Source: Sipunculus nudus
Lineage: Eukaryota; Annelida; Sipuncula; Golfingiida; Sipunculidae
NCBI GenBank assembly: GCA_026874595.1
Contig: JAPPUL010000089.1
Coordinates: 310,001 to 374,000 of the forward strand
Length of the DNA: 64,000 nucleotides
Direction: 5' to 3'
The position numbers and the translations under genes are program-made. Shown here piece by piece: positions 54,840-63,331 of this stretch (the stretch's first letter is position 1; each line of letters begins with the position of its first letter). The notes under the pieces were generated by a model, which was not told the origin of the DNA, searched no databases, and saw only the letters and a program-made list of their open reading frames with translations.

Positions 54840-55859
54840 TTAGTCTCTCCTGTACACCCAGACGTCGTTTAAGTTATTTGTACCATCTATAGTCCCTCCA
54901 AAAAGAAAGATGTCTTCTCCCTTTAAGACTATTGCATGTCCCTGACGGACTGACCATGGCGCACTCGCCGTTAGTTCTTCCCAAGTAGCGCCATCTCTTG
55001 AGCTCCATACGTCGTTTAAATTATTTGTACCAACCTTCCCGCCAAAAATAAAAAACTCATCTCCTTTTAATACCGCTTCGTGATTTCTACGGGCTGTCCA
55101 GGCGGCATTCTCTATTACCTTTGTCCATGTCTCTCCATCGTTTGAGCTCCATACATCGTTTTTGTATGTACTAGAACCAACCTTCCCGCCAAAAAGATAA
55201 AAAGAATCCCCCTTTAATACTACTTGATGAGCTGTACGGGCGGTCCATGCGGCATTCTCTATTACCTTTGTCCATGTCTCTCCATCGCTTGAGCTCCATA
55301 CATCGTTTTTATAAGAACCGTCATTTCCGCCAAAAAGATAAAAAGAATCCCCCTTTAATACTACTTGATGCGCTGTACGGCCTGTCCATCCCGCACTTGG
55401 CGTTAGCTCTATCCATGTCTCTCCATCGCTTGAGCTCCATACGTCGTTTTTGTATGTACTAGAACCAACCTTCCCGCCAAAAATAAAAAAAGAATCCCCC
55501 TTTAATACCACTTGATGGCCAGAACGGGCTGCCCATGGCGCACTGTTTGTCACTTGGGTCCAGCTTGCTCCATCGCTTGAGCTCCATACGTCGTTTTTAT
55601 AAGAACCGTCATTTCCGCCAAAAAGATAAAATTTATCCACTTTTAGAAGTGTTGGATGATTTTTACGGGCGCTCCATTCCACATTCTCTTTTAGCTTTGT
55701 CCAAGAATAGGTTATTGTATCGCCTCCTCCGTCTCCAATCCCAAGTGAGCCTGGAATGTCTTTAGTACATGCACTAAATCCTATAAAGGCGCTAAAACCA
55801 ACAACTACCATTATGAAAAATACTATATATAAACTCTTCTTTAATCTTAATGTATCCAT
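54840..55859 (-). CDS. kelch-repeat lipoprotein 5 (six blades)
   Basis: 339 residues. Same signal and lipobox as member 4, then six kelch units. Internal blades are almost identical at DNA level over more than 100 bases (units near 55130, 55275 and 55420 share HQVVLKGDSFYLFGG, YKNDVWSSSDGETW and KVIENAAWTARTA), so blades were copied recently within the gene. TAAGGAG precedes ATG. This is the best example of blade amplification in the array. Confidence 0.87.
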   Translation of the reverse strand: MDTLRLKKSLYIVFFIMVVVGFSAFIGFSACTKDIPGSLGIGDGGGDTITYSWTKLKENVEWSARKNHPTLLKVDKFYLFGGNDGSYKNDVWSSSDGASWTQVTNSAPWAARSGHQVVLKGDSFFIFGGKVGSSTYKNDVWSSSDGETWIELTPSAGWTGRTAHQVVLKGDSFYLFGGNDGSYKNDVWSSSDGETWTKVIENAAWTARTAHQVVLKGDSFYLFGGKVGSSTYKNDVWSSNDGETWTKVIENAAWTARRNHEAVLKGDEFFIFGGKVGTNNLNDVWSSRDGATWEELTASAPWSVRQGHAIVLKGEDIFLFGGTIDGTNNLNDVWVYRRD

Positions 55860-55883
55860 ATTAACGCTCCTTAACTAGTTCGT

Positions 55884-55919
55884 ATTTATACCTATAAACA
55901 CACCTTAAGAGCTTTTTTA
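55884..55919 (-). promoter_or_regulatory. shared kelch leader motif, gene 5
   Basis: TGTGTTTATAGGTATAAAT with TAAAAAAGCTCTTAAGG upstream on the minus strand. Confidence 0.45.
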
Positions 55920-55977
55920 AACTACTCTTTTTATAATTGTTTGATTTGTAGGAGGAGAGAGATATAAGCTCAAGTAT

Positions 55978-56027
55978 ATGTTCCCTTAAATATCAATTAA
56001 ATATCAATTAAATATCAAAGAGAACAT
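55978..56027 (-). terminator. hairpin with repeat-filled loop after the two-blade kelch copy
   Basis: ATGTTC and GAACAT arms enclose a loop with about three copies of a 12-base unit (AATATCAATTAA). The loop expansion is unique to this copy. Confidence 0.5.
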
Positions 56028-56035
56028 TATAAGCT

Positions 56036-56488
56036 TTATTTGTATACCCATACGTCATTCAGGTTATTCTGATTGCGCCAACCACCAAAAATAAAGAAAT
56101 TACTATCTTTTAAGATTACTTGATGTTCTTCTCGTTCTGACCATTGGCTCTCGCTTGCTGCTCCTCCTGCTGAGACTTCTGTCCAACTTACTACATCGCT
56201 TGAGCTCCATACGTCATTCTTGTAAGAATTAGGACCAGTCCCGCCAAATAGATAGAAAGTATTGTCTTTTACGACTACTTGATGAGCACTACGAGCTGAG
56301 CATTTTATTCCTTTAGGGCCGTCAACATCGCCTGACAATAGGCGCCACTCAGCTTCGCTATCTTCTCCTCCTCCAACCCCTCCTTCTTCTCTTTGTCCTC
56401 CAGCCCCTCATTGCCCTTCGAGGTTTGTTAAGGCACTTCCACAGCTAATTAAAACTAATAGCAATAACAAAAGAGTTAAATATCTCAT
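56036..56488 (-). pseudogene. two-blade kelch lipoprotein with an in-frame stop
   Basis: From ATG 56488 a signal with lipobox (VLISCGSAL) is read for 26 codons to a TGA at 56410-56408. The same frame then continues open for 124 codons through a Gly/Glu-rich spacer and two kelch units (HQVVVKDNTFYLFGG and HQVILKDSNFFIFGG) to the stop. Loss of about four blades plus the stop indicates decay by deletion and point mutation. TGA is a normal stop in this genome, as the RF2 site and many gene ends show. Confidence 0.8.
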
Positions 56489-56600
56489 TAATCTCTCTCC
56501 TTAATAATCTAAAAATATAAAGAAAGAATAGCTCAACAAAGCATTTTTAACTACCTGTTTATGGATTATTTGATTTTTAAGAGGTTAAAAAGAGCGCCAT

Positions 56601-56801
56601 TTAATCAGAGGACCTTAATCTTAGCCTAAAACTCCATACGTCGTTCTTAGGAGCACCATCAGACCCACCAAATAAATAGAATGCCCCGTCCCTTACAACT
56701 ACTTGATGCCCTGAACGACTTGTCCACTTAGTCTCACTACTCTTAAACTCTACACAGCTAATTAAAACTAATAGCAATAAAAAAAGAGTTAAATATCTCA
56801 T
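56601..56801 (-). CDS. single-blade kelch mini-lipoprotein
   Basis: 66 residues: a signal with lipobox (LTLFLLLLVLISCVEF), then one kelch unit (HQVVVRDGAFYLFGGSDG and KNDVWSF). Its signal peptide and about 80 bases of upstream DNA nearly duplicate those of the two-blade copy at 56488. The frame is intact, so a small lipoprotein may be made, but one blade cannot form a propeller alone. It is either a deletion remnant or a recombination donor. Confidence 0.65.
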   Translation of the reverse strand: MRYLTLFLLLLVLISCVEFKSSETKWTSRSGHQVVVRDGAFYLFGGSDGAPKNDVWSFRLRLRSSD

Positions 56802-56976
56802 TAATCTCTCTCCTTAATAATCTAAAAATATAAAGAAAGAATAGCTCAACAAAGCATTTTTAACTACTGTTTTGTTATAGAATAATAAAACTTGTAAAGA
56901 CTTGATTTAATATGCTCTTACTACTATCTTTTCATAATAGATATTTTTGAGTACTTAAAGATAAAGGATTTTTATT

Positions 56977-57315
56977 ATGGATTCTGAATATAGTCTTGCT
57001 GATAAAAAATGTGTGCCTTGTCAGGGCGGAGTTGCTCCGCTTAAGGATAAGCCTCTTAAGGATTTGTATAAAAAGCTTGATGGAGGATGGAGGCTTTTTG
57101 ATGAGCATCATATCGAAAAAGAATATTCCTTTGCCGACTTTAAAGAAGCTTTGGATTTTACTAATAAAGTTGGATGCCTTGCTGAAGCTGAAGGACACCA
57201 TCCTGACATTAACCTCGGATGGGGATATGTTAAGATAAGTTTATGGACTCATAAAATCGACGGTCTTAGCGAAAGTGATTTTATATTTGCTGCCAAAACC
57301 GATAGATTAACTTAA
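56977..57315 (+). CDS. phhB: pterin-4a-carbinolamine dehydratase
   Basis: 112 residues, AAAGGA before ATG. Family core: YSFADFKEALDFTNKVG, AEAEGHHPDINLGWGYVKI and LWTHKIDGLSESDFIFAAK, with the active-site HH and second His region intact. Dehydrates 4a-hydroxytetrahydropterin, normally after phenylalanine hydroxylase, which is absent here; in many bacteria the protein has other pterin-related roles. Divergent from the kelch array. Confidence 0.93.
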   Translation: MDSEYSLADKKCVPCQGGVAPLKDKPLKDLYKKLDGGWRLFDEHHIEKEYSFADFKEALDFTNKVGCLAEAEGHHPDINLGWGYVKISLWTHKIDGLSESDFIFAAKTDRLT

Positions 57316-57354
57316 TTACTCTAATAAAACCTGTAACCTTATATATCACGTACA

Positions 57355-59358
57355 ATGCATACCTATGTTGATGTAGTATTGAATCTCCCTTTAGATGCTT
57401 TTACTTATAAAATCCCAACACATATGCTTAACGAAAACCTTTTTGGTAAATGTGTTTTAGTACCTTTTAAAAACAAAAACGTTAAGGCTTTTGTTGTTAA
57501 TGAACATAATGATAAACCACGTTTTGAATGTAAAGACCTTATTGAGCTTCTTGATGACATACCTTGTTTTAATGAAGTTTCTCTAGATTTGGCTCGATGG
57601 ATTTGCTCCTATTACCTTTGTTCACTTGGTGAGGCGGTGGCTTTATTTTCTCCTAAAATAGTAAAGCTTAAGAAAAAAAAGCAAAACAAAGAAGATGATA
57701 CTAAGATAAAGGAAGAGTGTCTTGATGGTAATGGTTTTCATAAGCTTAACCATGAGCAGGCTATGGCCTTAAAAAGGGTGATTGAGTCAATAGAGAAGTC
57801 TTCTTTTATTCCTTATTTACTTTTGGGGGTTACAGGGTCTGGGAAAACTGAAGTTTATAAATATATAGCCAAACAAGTAATTGAGAAAGGTAAACAGGCG
57901 CTTATACTAGTTCCTGAGATAGCGCTAACGCCACAACTTATTGATAACTTTAAAAGTTCCTTTGATAAAGATAGGATAGCAGTTTTACACTCACGTATTG
58001 GTGCTTCTATACGATATTTAAACTGGCGTAAGATCAAAGAGAATAAGATTGATATAATACTTGGTGCACGTAGTGCGATATTCTCAGTAGAACCTAGTAA
58101 GCTAGGAGTTATTATAATAGATGAAGAACATGAGGCTTATTACAAATCTCAGGATACTCCCCGATACCATGCCCGTCAAGTTGCATTTAAAATTGCTCAA
58201 ACTACTAAAATACCTTTAGTATTAGGTAGTGCAACTCCTTCAATAGAAACTTATTATCATGCAATAAACAAAAACATTGAGTTAATACATCTTAAAGAAA
58301 GACACTCTTCACATAAGACTCAAAATGTGGAATTTGTTGATATGAAAAGCCAGAAGACAAAATCCTTCATAAGTGCTTTACTTATGCGAAAAATCAATGA
58401 ACGACTATCAAAGGGCGAGCAAACCATCATATTCTTAAATAAGAGAGGGCATTCCCCGGTTTTAATGTGTAAGGAGTGTGGATATAGTTTAAGCTGCCCT
58501 AACTGTGATATTAGTTTAACCTATCATAAACATAGTAATAAGATGTTATGCCATTATTGTGCTTATAGTAAAGGAATAACAAACTGTGCTTCTTGTAATA
58601 GTACGAATATAACTATGCTTGGTTACGGAACACAAAAAGTGGTTGAGACTCTAAAGAGCATATTTAGAGGTGCACGTATAGCTAGATTAGATTTAGATAG
58701 TACCCGAGGGGCTTCTGGGCATGAGAAGATATTAAACGATGTTAAGGCGAAGCGGATTGATATATTGATTGGGACTCAGATGGTAGCGAAGGGTTTACAT
58801 TTCCCAAATGTTACCTTAGTAGGAATATTACTAGCAGATGAGAGTTTAAACTTTCCTGATTTCAGGGCATCAGAAAGGACATTCTCGTTAATAACTCAAC
58901 TAATAGGGCGAAGCGGCAGAGGAGATATAAAAGGTGAGGTCATAATTCAAACATATATACCTGAGAATCATGTAATGCAAAGTGCAAAGAAGCAAGATTA
59001 TATAGGCTTTTACGAAAAAGAGATAAAAGATAGAGAAAAGTTTTTTTATCCACCCTACAGCCGAATTCTAAGGTACGTAATACGCGGCCGTGATGAAGAA
59101 AAGGTAATAAAGCACTCAGAAGTATTGTCAAGCTATATAAAGGGTATATTAAGCAGTAGAAAGGAAAAAGATGCAATTAAAATGCTTGGACCTTCTGTTG
59201 CGCCTATGGGAAAGATAAATAATAACTTTAGATGGCAAATAATATTAAAGAGTAAAAGACAAACATATTTAAACGATGTAGCAAAAGCGGCAAAAGGAAT
59301 AAAGCAAATAAGAGGAGTATATATAGAGATAGATGTAGATAGTAATAATCTAATGTAA
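57355..59358 (+). CDS. priA: primosomal protein N' (replication restart helicase)
   Basis: 667 residues. The N-terminal 3'-binding domain opens VDVVLNLPLDAFTYKIP. Helicase core: LLLGVTGSGKTEVYKYIA (Walker A), LVPEIALTPQL, LGARSAIFSV, IIIDEEHEAYYKSQDTPRYH and LGSATPSIETYY. The zinc-binding insertion has cysteines in CKECGYSLSCPNCDI, CHYCAYSKGITNCASC. Then IGTQMVAKGLHFPNVTLVG and QLIGRSGRGDIKGEVIIQT. Codon use shifts from T-ending in the first half to A-ending after about 58.6 kb. No ribosome site is obvious before ATG. Confidence 0.95.
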   Translation: MHTYVDVVLNLPLDAFTYKIPTHMLNENLFGKCVLVPFKNKNVKAFVVNEHNDKPRFECKDLIELLDDIPCFNEVSLDLARWICSYYLCSLGEAVALFSPKIVKLKKKKQNKEDDTKIKEECLDGNGFHKLNHEQAMALKRVIESIEKSSFIPYLLLGVTGSGKTEVYKYIAKQVIEKGKQALILVPEIALTPQLIDNFKSSFDKDRIAVLHSRIGASIRYLNWRKIKENKIDIILGARSAIFSVEPSKLGVIIIDEEHEAYYKSQDTPRYHARQVAFKIAQTTKIPLVLGSATPSIETYYHAINKNIELIHLKERHSSHKTQNVEFVDMKSQKTKSFISALLMRKINERLSKGEQTIIFLNKRGHSPVLMCKECGYSLSCPNCDISLTYHKHSNKMLCHYCAYSKGITNCASCNSTNITMLGYGTQKVVETLKSIFRGARIARLDLDSTRGASGHEKILNDVKAKRIDILIGTQMVAKGLHFPNVTLVGILLADESLNFPDFRASERTFSLITQLIGRSGRGDIKGEVIIQTYIPENHVMQSAKKQDYIGFYEKEIKDREKFFYPPYSRILRYVIRGRDEEKVIKHSEVLSSYIKGILSSRKEKDAIKMLGPSVAPMGKINNNFRWQIILKSKRQTYLNDVAKAAKGIKQIRGVYIEIDVDSNNLM

Positions 59359-59522
59359 TAATCTAATGTGGCATATATTCACCTTAGAAAGTGTTACTTT
59401 TATGAAGAGAGTATTATTATTTTTAAGGAGATGAATAAAGGGATATATGTAGTGTTATATAAAGTTAAGGTAAAGATATAAATAAAGCGAATAAATATAA
59501 AGTAGAAAGGAGAGATATATTA

Positions 59523-60047
59523 TTGGAAGTATTAAAATATGGAAATATGTTTCTAACAAAGCGTGCACAAGAGGTAAAAAACATTGATAAGGAGACAAGA
59601 GAAGAACTAGATATGATGTATGCAACTATGTTAAAAGAGGGAGGGATAGGGCTTGCAGGGACTCAAGTAGGGCTTGATAAAAGGCTTGTAGTAATAGATT
59701 TATGTGATGGTTCTGGTCGGCTAGATTTGATTAATCCGGTTATATTGTCAGGTAGTGATATTAAGGAAGAAGGGCTTGAGGGCTGTTTATCCGTACCGGA
59801 TTTATATGCGCAGGTAGAGCGTAAAAAGTATATAAAGGTGGAGGGGTATAATGGGCAAGGAGAAAAGCTAAGTTTTGAAGCGGAAGGACTTTTATCACGA
59901 GCGATACAACACGAGATAGATCACCTGGATGGGATATTGTTTATAGACCGACTTGAGAGTATGGAGAAGAAGCGGATAGGAAAGAAGTTAAAGAAACTGC
60001 GAAAGAAGTATACAGGGCAAGGGTCTGAGGAGATATATATAAAGTAA
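59523..60047 (+). CDS. def: peptide deformylase
   Basis: 174 residues from a TTG start with AAGGAG 10 bases upstream. Removes formyl from nascent N-terminal Met. Motif I reads GIGLAGTQVG (usually GxGxAAxQ, so one Ala is Gly), motif II EGCLSVPD with the metal Cys, motif III QHEIDHLDG with both metal His and catalytic Glu. The tail is Lys-rich. First gene of def-fmt, 4 bases before fmt. Confidence 0.95.
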   Translation: MEVLKYGNMFLTKRAQEVKNIDKETREELDMMYATMLKEGGIGLAGTQVGLDKRLVVIDLCDGSGRLDLINPVILSGSDIKEEGLEGCLSVPDLYAQVERKKYIKVEGYNGQGEKLSFEAEGLLSRAIQHEIDHLDGILFIDRLESMEKKRIGKKLKKLRKKYTGQGSEEIYIK

Positions 60048-60051
60048 TTAG

Positions 60052-60999
60052 ATGGAAGGAAATCTAAAGACAGTATTTATGGGGACCCCAGAGTACGTGA
60101 TGCCGACGCTTGAGCTTCTTGGAGAGAGTAGTGATTTAGTATGTATATATACAGGGCCTGACAAACGAGGCGGACGAGGTAAAAAGGATGAGCTAATTCC
60201 AAAGCCAAAAGAATATGCGAAAAGAGAAGGAATAGAGTGTATCCAGCCGAAAAGTTTTAAAGACGATTTAACGATATCAAAGCTAAAAGAGCTTGGTCCA
60301 GATTTAGTTATAGTGAACGCCTATGGGTATATCTTGCCGAAAGAGGTGCTTAGCATCGCAAAATATGATGCAGTAAATCTCCATGCATCCTTATTGCCTT
60401 TATATAGGGGTGCATCTCCAATACAAAGTGCCTTGTTGTCAGGCGAGGTAAAAACGGGGATAACAGCGCAAAGGATGGTGGAGCGTCTTGACGCAGGAGA
60501 TATAATACACCAAGAGGAGCTTGAGATAGGGGAAGATGAGGACTACGTAAGTTTAAATAATAGACTAAGTAAATTGTCAGCAAAGTGCCTGTATGTGGTA
60601 TTGAATCGCTATAAATCAGGAGAAGTAAGCTATGTAAAGCAAGATGAGAGTAAAGCGACCTACTGTAAAAAGCTTAAAAAAAGTGATGGAGAGATTAATT
60701 GGGCATCAAGCTATAAAGAACTAAGTTGTCAAATACGTGCGTATAAGGCATGGCCAAAGAGCTACACGTACTATAGAGGTAAAAAGCTAGTAATAGAGAA
60801 GATAAAGTATGTAAGCGATGAGAGTGTAGGGGATGCAGGAGAGATTATAAAAAGTGATAAAGATGTGGGGATACAAATCCGGATAGGAGATGGGATAATA
60901 TGTATTGAGGAGTTACAAGCTGAGGGTAAAAAAACGATGGACTATAAAACATTTCTAAATGGGAACAAGCTATCATTGGGTAATAAATTAGGGATATAA
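60052..60999 (+). CDS. fmt: methionyl-tRNA formyltransferase
   Basis: 315 residues. Formylates initiator Met-tRNA, which is also encoded in this window. Landmarks are VFMGTPEYVMPTLELL, PDLVIVNAYGYILPKEVL, NLHASLLPLYRGASPIQSAL with the catalytic region, GITAQRMVERLDAGDII, and the C-terminal tRNA-binding domain (IRAYKAWPKSYTYYRGKKL). Nearly overlaps def; followed after about 95 bases by the PASTA protein gene. Confidence 0.96.
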   Translation: MEGNLKTVFMGTPEYVMPTLELLGESSDLVCIYTGPDKRGGRGKKDELIPKPKEYAKREGIECIQPKSFKDDLTISKLKELGPDLVIVNAYGYILPKEVLSIAKYDAVNLHASLLPLYRGASPIQSALLSGEVKTGITAQRMVERLDAGDIIHQEELEIGEDEDYVSLNNRLSKLSAKCLYVVLNRYKSGEVSYVKQDESKATYCKKLKKSDGEINWASSYKELSCQIRAYKAWPKSYTYYRGKKLVIEKIKYVSDESVGDAGEIIKSDKDVGIQIRIGDGIICIEELQAEGKKTMDYKTFLNGNKLSLGNKLGI

Positions 61000-61093
61000 T
61001 GAGAAAGAGGAGGGATATAGGTGTTATCTAAGGAGAGAGCGCTAAAGCAGTAGTAAAGCAGTATAGAACTAAAAGTAAAGAGCAGCAAGTAAG

Positions 61094-62110
61094 ATGCTAT
61101 TTAGAGGAATATTACGAATAGTATTAATATTTTTGATAGGAGTAATTTTATTACTAACGGTAAGTGCATATCACATATTCATGGTAGTGGGAGAAGATGA
61201 GCTTATCCGGATTCCGTTATTAGAGGGCAAGGACATACTTGAGGCAAGCCAGATAATAAACAACTTAAATGCGACACTTGATAAGAAACTAACACTGCAA
61301 ATAATCCCCAAAGAGAATTTAGAATATGGTCTATATACAGTAATAAAGCAGTATCCAGAACCCCGAGATATACAGTTTAAGGAAGGAAAAAATATAAAGC
61401 TTTATGTATCTTATAGTAAGGCAAATCCTAAAATAATGCCAAATTTAAAGAAACTTAAATTCTCAAAAGCGCTTGAACTAATAACTTTAAAAGCAAAAAA
61501 TAAAAGTAAACCTAAACTACTTGTAGGTGATATTCTACTAAGCCCGAGTAAAAAGGTGTCTAAGGGCTTAGTAATAAGTCATAATCCTGTAGGAAATAGC
61601 GTGGTGAGGGACGGTACAAAAGTTGATTTCTTAATAAGTAGTGGTTATATTAAGAACGAAGTTTTGATAGAGGATTATGTAGGGAAGCACATTGAGAAGG
61701 TGTCAAGATATCTTTCGGATAAAGGACTTCTTGTAAATATAAAAAACGTTATGACGCTGGCATCTAAAAATGATGGAAAGATAATAGGTCAAAGTGCAGA
61801 CAAGGGAGAGATACTATATAGAGGTGAAGAAATAGGTTTTAGGGTATATGCCTATGGTATGAAGCGAGATGGTATAAGAAATTATCATATAACCCGTTTT
61901 AGAATACCTTCAAGGGCCCATCCATTTTTCAAGGATAAGAGGGGTAATCTAGTAGAAATAACTCTAAAAGTGGATGGAGATAGAGGGCTAGAAATAATAT
62001 ATAGTGGCAAAAAGCATTTTGGAGATGAAGTTGTACGCACCTATCGGAGTAAAGGACGTAAGAGAGTGAAGGTATTGCTTGATGGCAGAGAGTATAAGGA
62101 AGCTAGATAG
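61094..62110 (+). CDS. membrane-anchored protein with three PASTA-like domains
   Basis: 338 residues. One N-terminal helix (ILRIVLIFLIGVILLLTVSAY) is followed by three PASTA-like units: residues about 38-115 (IPLLEGKDILEASQIINNLN), 116-190 (PNLKKLKFSKALELITLK) and 191-255 (EDYVGKHIEKVSRYLSDKGL). A basic C-terminal segment of about 80 residues has no known match. No kinase or penicillin-binding domain is attached. PASTA domains bind peptidoglycan, so a periplasmic cell-wall sensor is inferred. Lies between fmt and rpe. Confidence 0.82.
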   Translation: MLFRGILRIVLIFLIGVILLLTVSAYHIFMVVGEDELIRIPLLEGKDILEASQIINNLNATLDKKLTLQIIPKENLEYGLYTVIKQYPEPRDIQFKEGKNIKLYVSYSKANPKIMPNLKKLKFSKALELITLKAKNKSKPKLLVGDILLSPSKKVSKGLVISHNPVGNSVVRDGTKVDFLISSGYIKNEVLIEDYVGKHIEKVSRYLSDKGLLVNIKNVMTLASKNDGKIIGQSADKGEILYRGEEIGFRVYAYGMKRDGIRNYHITRFRIPSRAHPFFKDKRGNLVEITLKVDGDRGLEIIYSGKKHFGDEVVRTYRSKGRKRVKVLLDGREYKEAR

Positions 62111-62234
62111 AGTTTCTAAATCCTAAAACCAAAAGTTACACTAAACCTGCTTTATGAAAGTAAACAAATTAAAGTAAACAAAAAATATAATAAACCTAAG
62201 ATAGTAACTACATAATAAAAAAGAAGAGAGGACA

Positions 62235-62909
62235 ATGAAAAGAATGAAAATAGCACCATCAATACTCTCATCAGATTTTTCAATGCTTAAAGAAGAGCTA
62301 ATAAGACTCTCAGAAGCAAAAGTAGATTATATACATTTTGATGTTATGGATAATCACTTTGTACCGAATCTAACCTTTGGTTCTAAGTTCATAAAGGATA
62401 TGCGAAGGTATATAGACCTCCCATTTGATACTCATTTTATGATAGAAGAGCCATATAAAACAATAGATAGTTTCATGTCATCAGGAAGTGATATATATAC
62501 CTATCATATAGAGGCGGTATCAGATGTAAATGCTTTATATGAGAGGGTGCGTGCAAATGGTAAGAAGTTTGGGCTTTCAGTTAAGCCTAAAACACCTATA
62601 GAAAAGCTATATCCTTATCTTAGGCTTGTTGATATGGTACTTGTTATGTTAGTTGAGCCTGGTTTTGGTGGTCAAAAGTTAATCGAGGAGGCGCTGCCAA
62701 AGATATCGGAGTTAAAGAATGAGCTAATAAAACAGGGTTATGATGATGTAGAGATAGAGGTTGACGGAGGGATTACACTTGAGAATATAGCGAAGGTAGC
62801 GTCTTTTGGTGCAAATGTATTTGTAATGGGTAGTGCCTTTTTCAAGAGTAAAGATTACAAACAATTTGTTGAGGCGGCACATGATAAGCTCTTAAGGCAT
62901 AAGGTATAA
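62235..62909 (+). CDS. rpe: ribulose-phosphate 3-epimerase
   Basis: 224 residues, GAGAGGA before ATG. Interconverts ribulose-5-phosphate and xylulose-5-phosphate. Landmarks are KIAPSILSSDFSMLKEEL, YIHFDVMDNHFVPNLTFG, HFMIEEPYKTID, VLVMLVEPGFGGQKLIEEALPKI (shortened here), IEVDGGITLENI and GANVFVMGSAFFKS. One metal/catalytic Asp is in FDVMD and the other in EVDGG. Same pathway as rpiB. Confidence 0.96.
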   Translation: MKRMKIAPSILSSDFSMLKEELIRLSEAKVDYIHFDVMDNHFVPNLTFGSKFIKDMRRYIDLPFDTHFMIEEPYKTIDSFMSSGSDIYTYHIEAVSDVNALYERVRANGKKFGLSVKPKTPIEKLYPYLRLVDMVLVMLVEPGFGGQKLIEEALPKISELKNELIKQGYDDVEIEVDGGITLENIAKVASFGANVFVMGSAFFKSKDYKQFVEAAHDKLLRHKV

Positions 62910-63331
62910 CTAAATTCTTCTGCCTACGGCAAACTAAGTAAAACCTAATTAGCAAATGAGCGTTTTAATTTTATTAGAATTGGGTTCACGAGATAGTTTC
63001 CAATCGGTAAGTATGGGCAAAGCGTTAGAAGCTTTATTCATATTGTTTTTAAGAGATGTTAATATCTAAAAAAGCCTTTAGGAAGACATATCATCTGCAT
63101 GTTCACACCCAGTGTTAATAAGAGTCGCACATACTTAGGGAAACAAGAACCGGCCAAAACCTCAATGCCGGAATAAATGAAATGAGGTACAATACGTTTA
63201 TCAGCCTCAATGCCTAATCTCATATTGTCATCGAGCTAATTGGTTCATAAAAGAGATTTTAGTATAAAGCATATCATTATAAGAGCAAAACTCTGTTTAG
63301 TCTTTTTAAAAACAGATTTTTAAAATAGTAT
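62910..63331. other. 422-base region with no assignable gene
   Basis: I found no tRNA or clear RNA fold. A minus-strand frame of 54 codons (63223 down to 63059) begins MRLGIEADKRIVPHFIYSG and ends CLPKGFFRY; it has no recognisable ribosome site or family and might be a short protein or a decayed one. CTCAATGCC occurs twice nearby (about 63162 and 63206). Confidence 0.4.

Noticed and set aside
47706-56801. CRISPR array or mobile-element repeats
   Set aside because: Repeat spacing of about 150 bases corresponds to protein blades in frame, and no cas genes, terminal inverted repeats or transposase are present.
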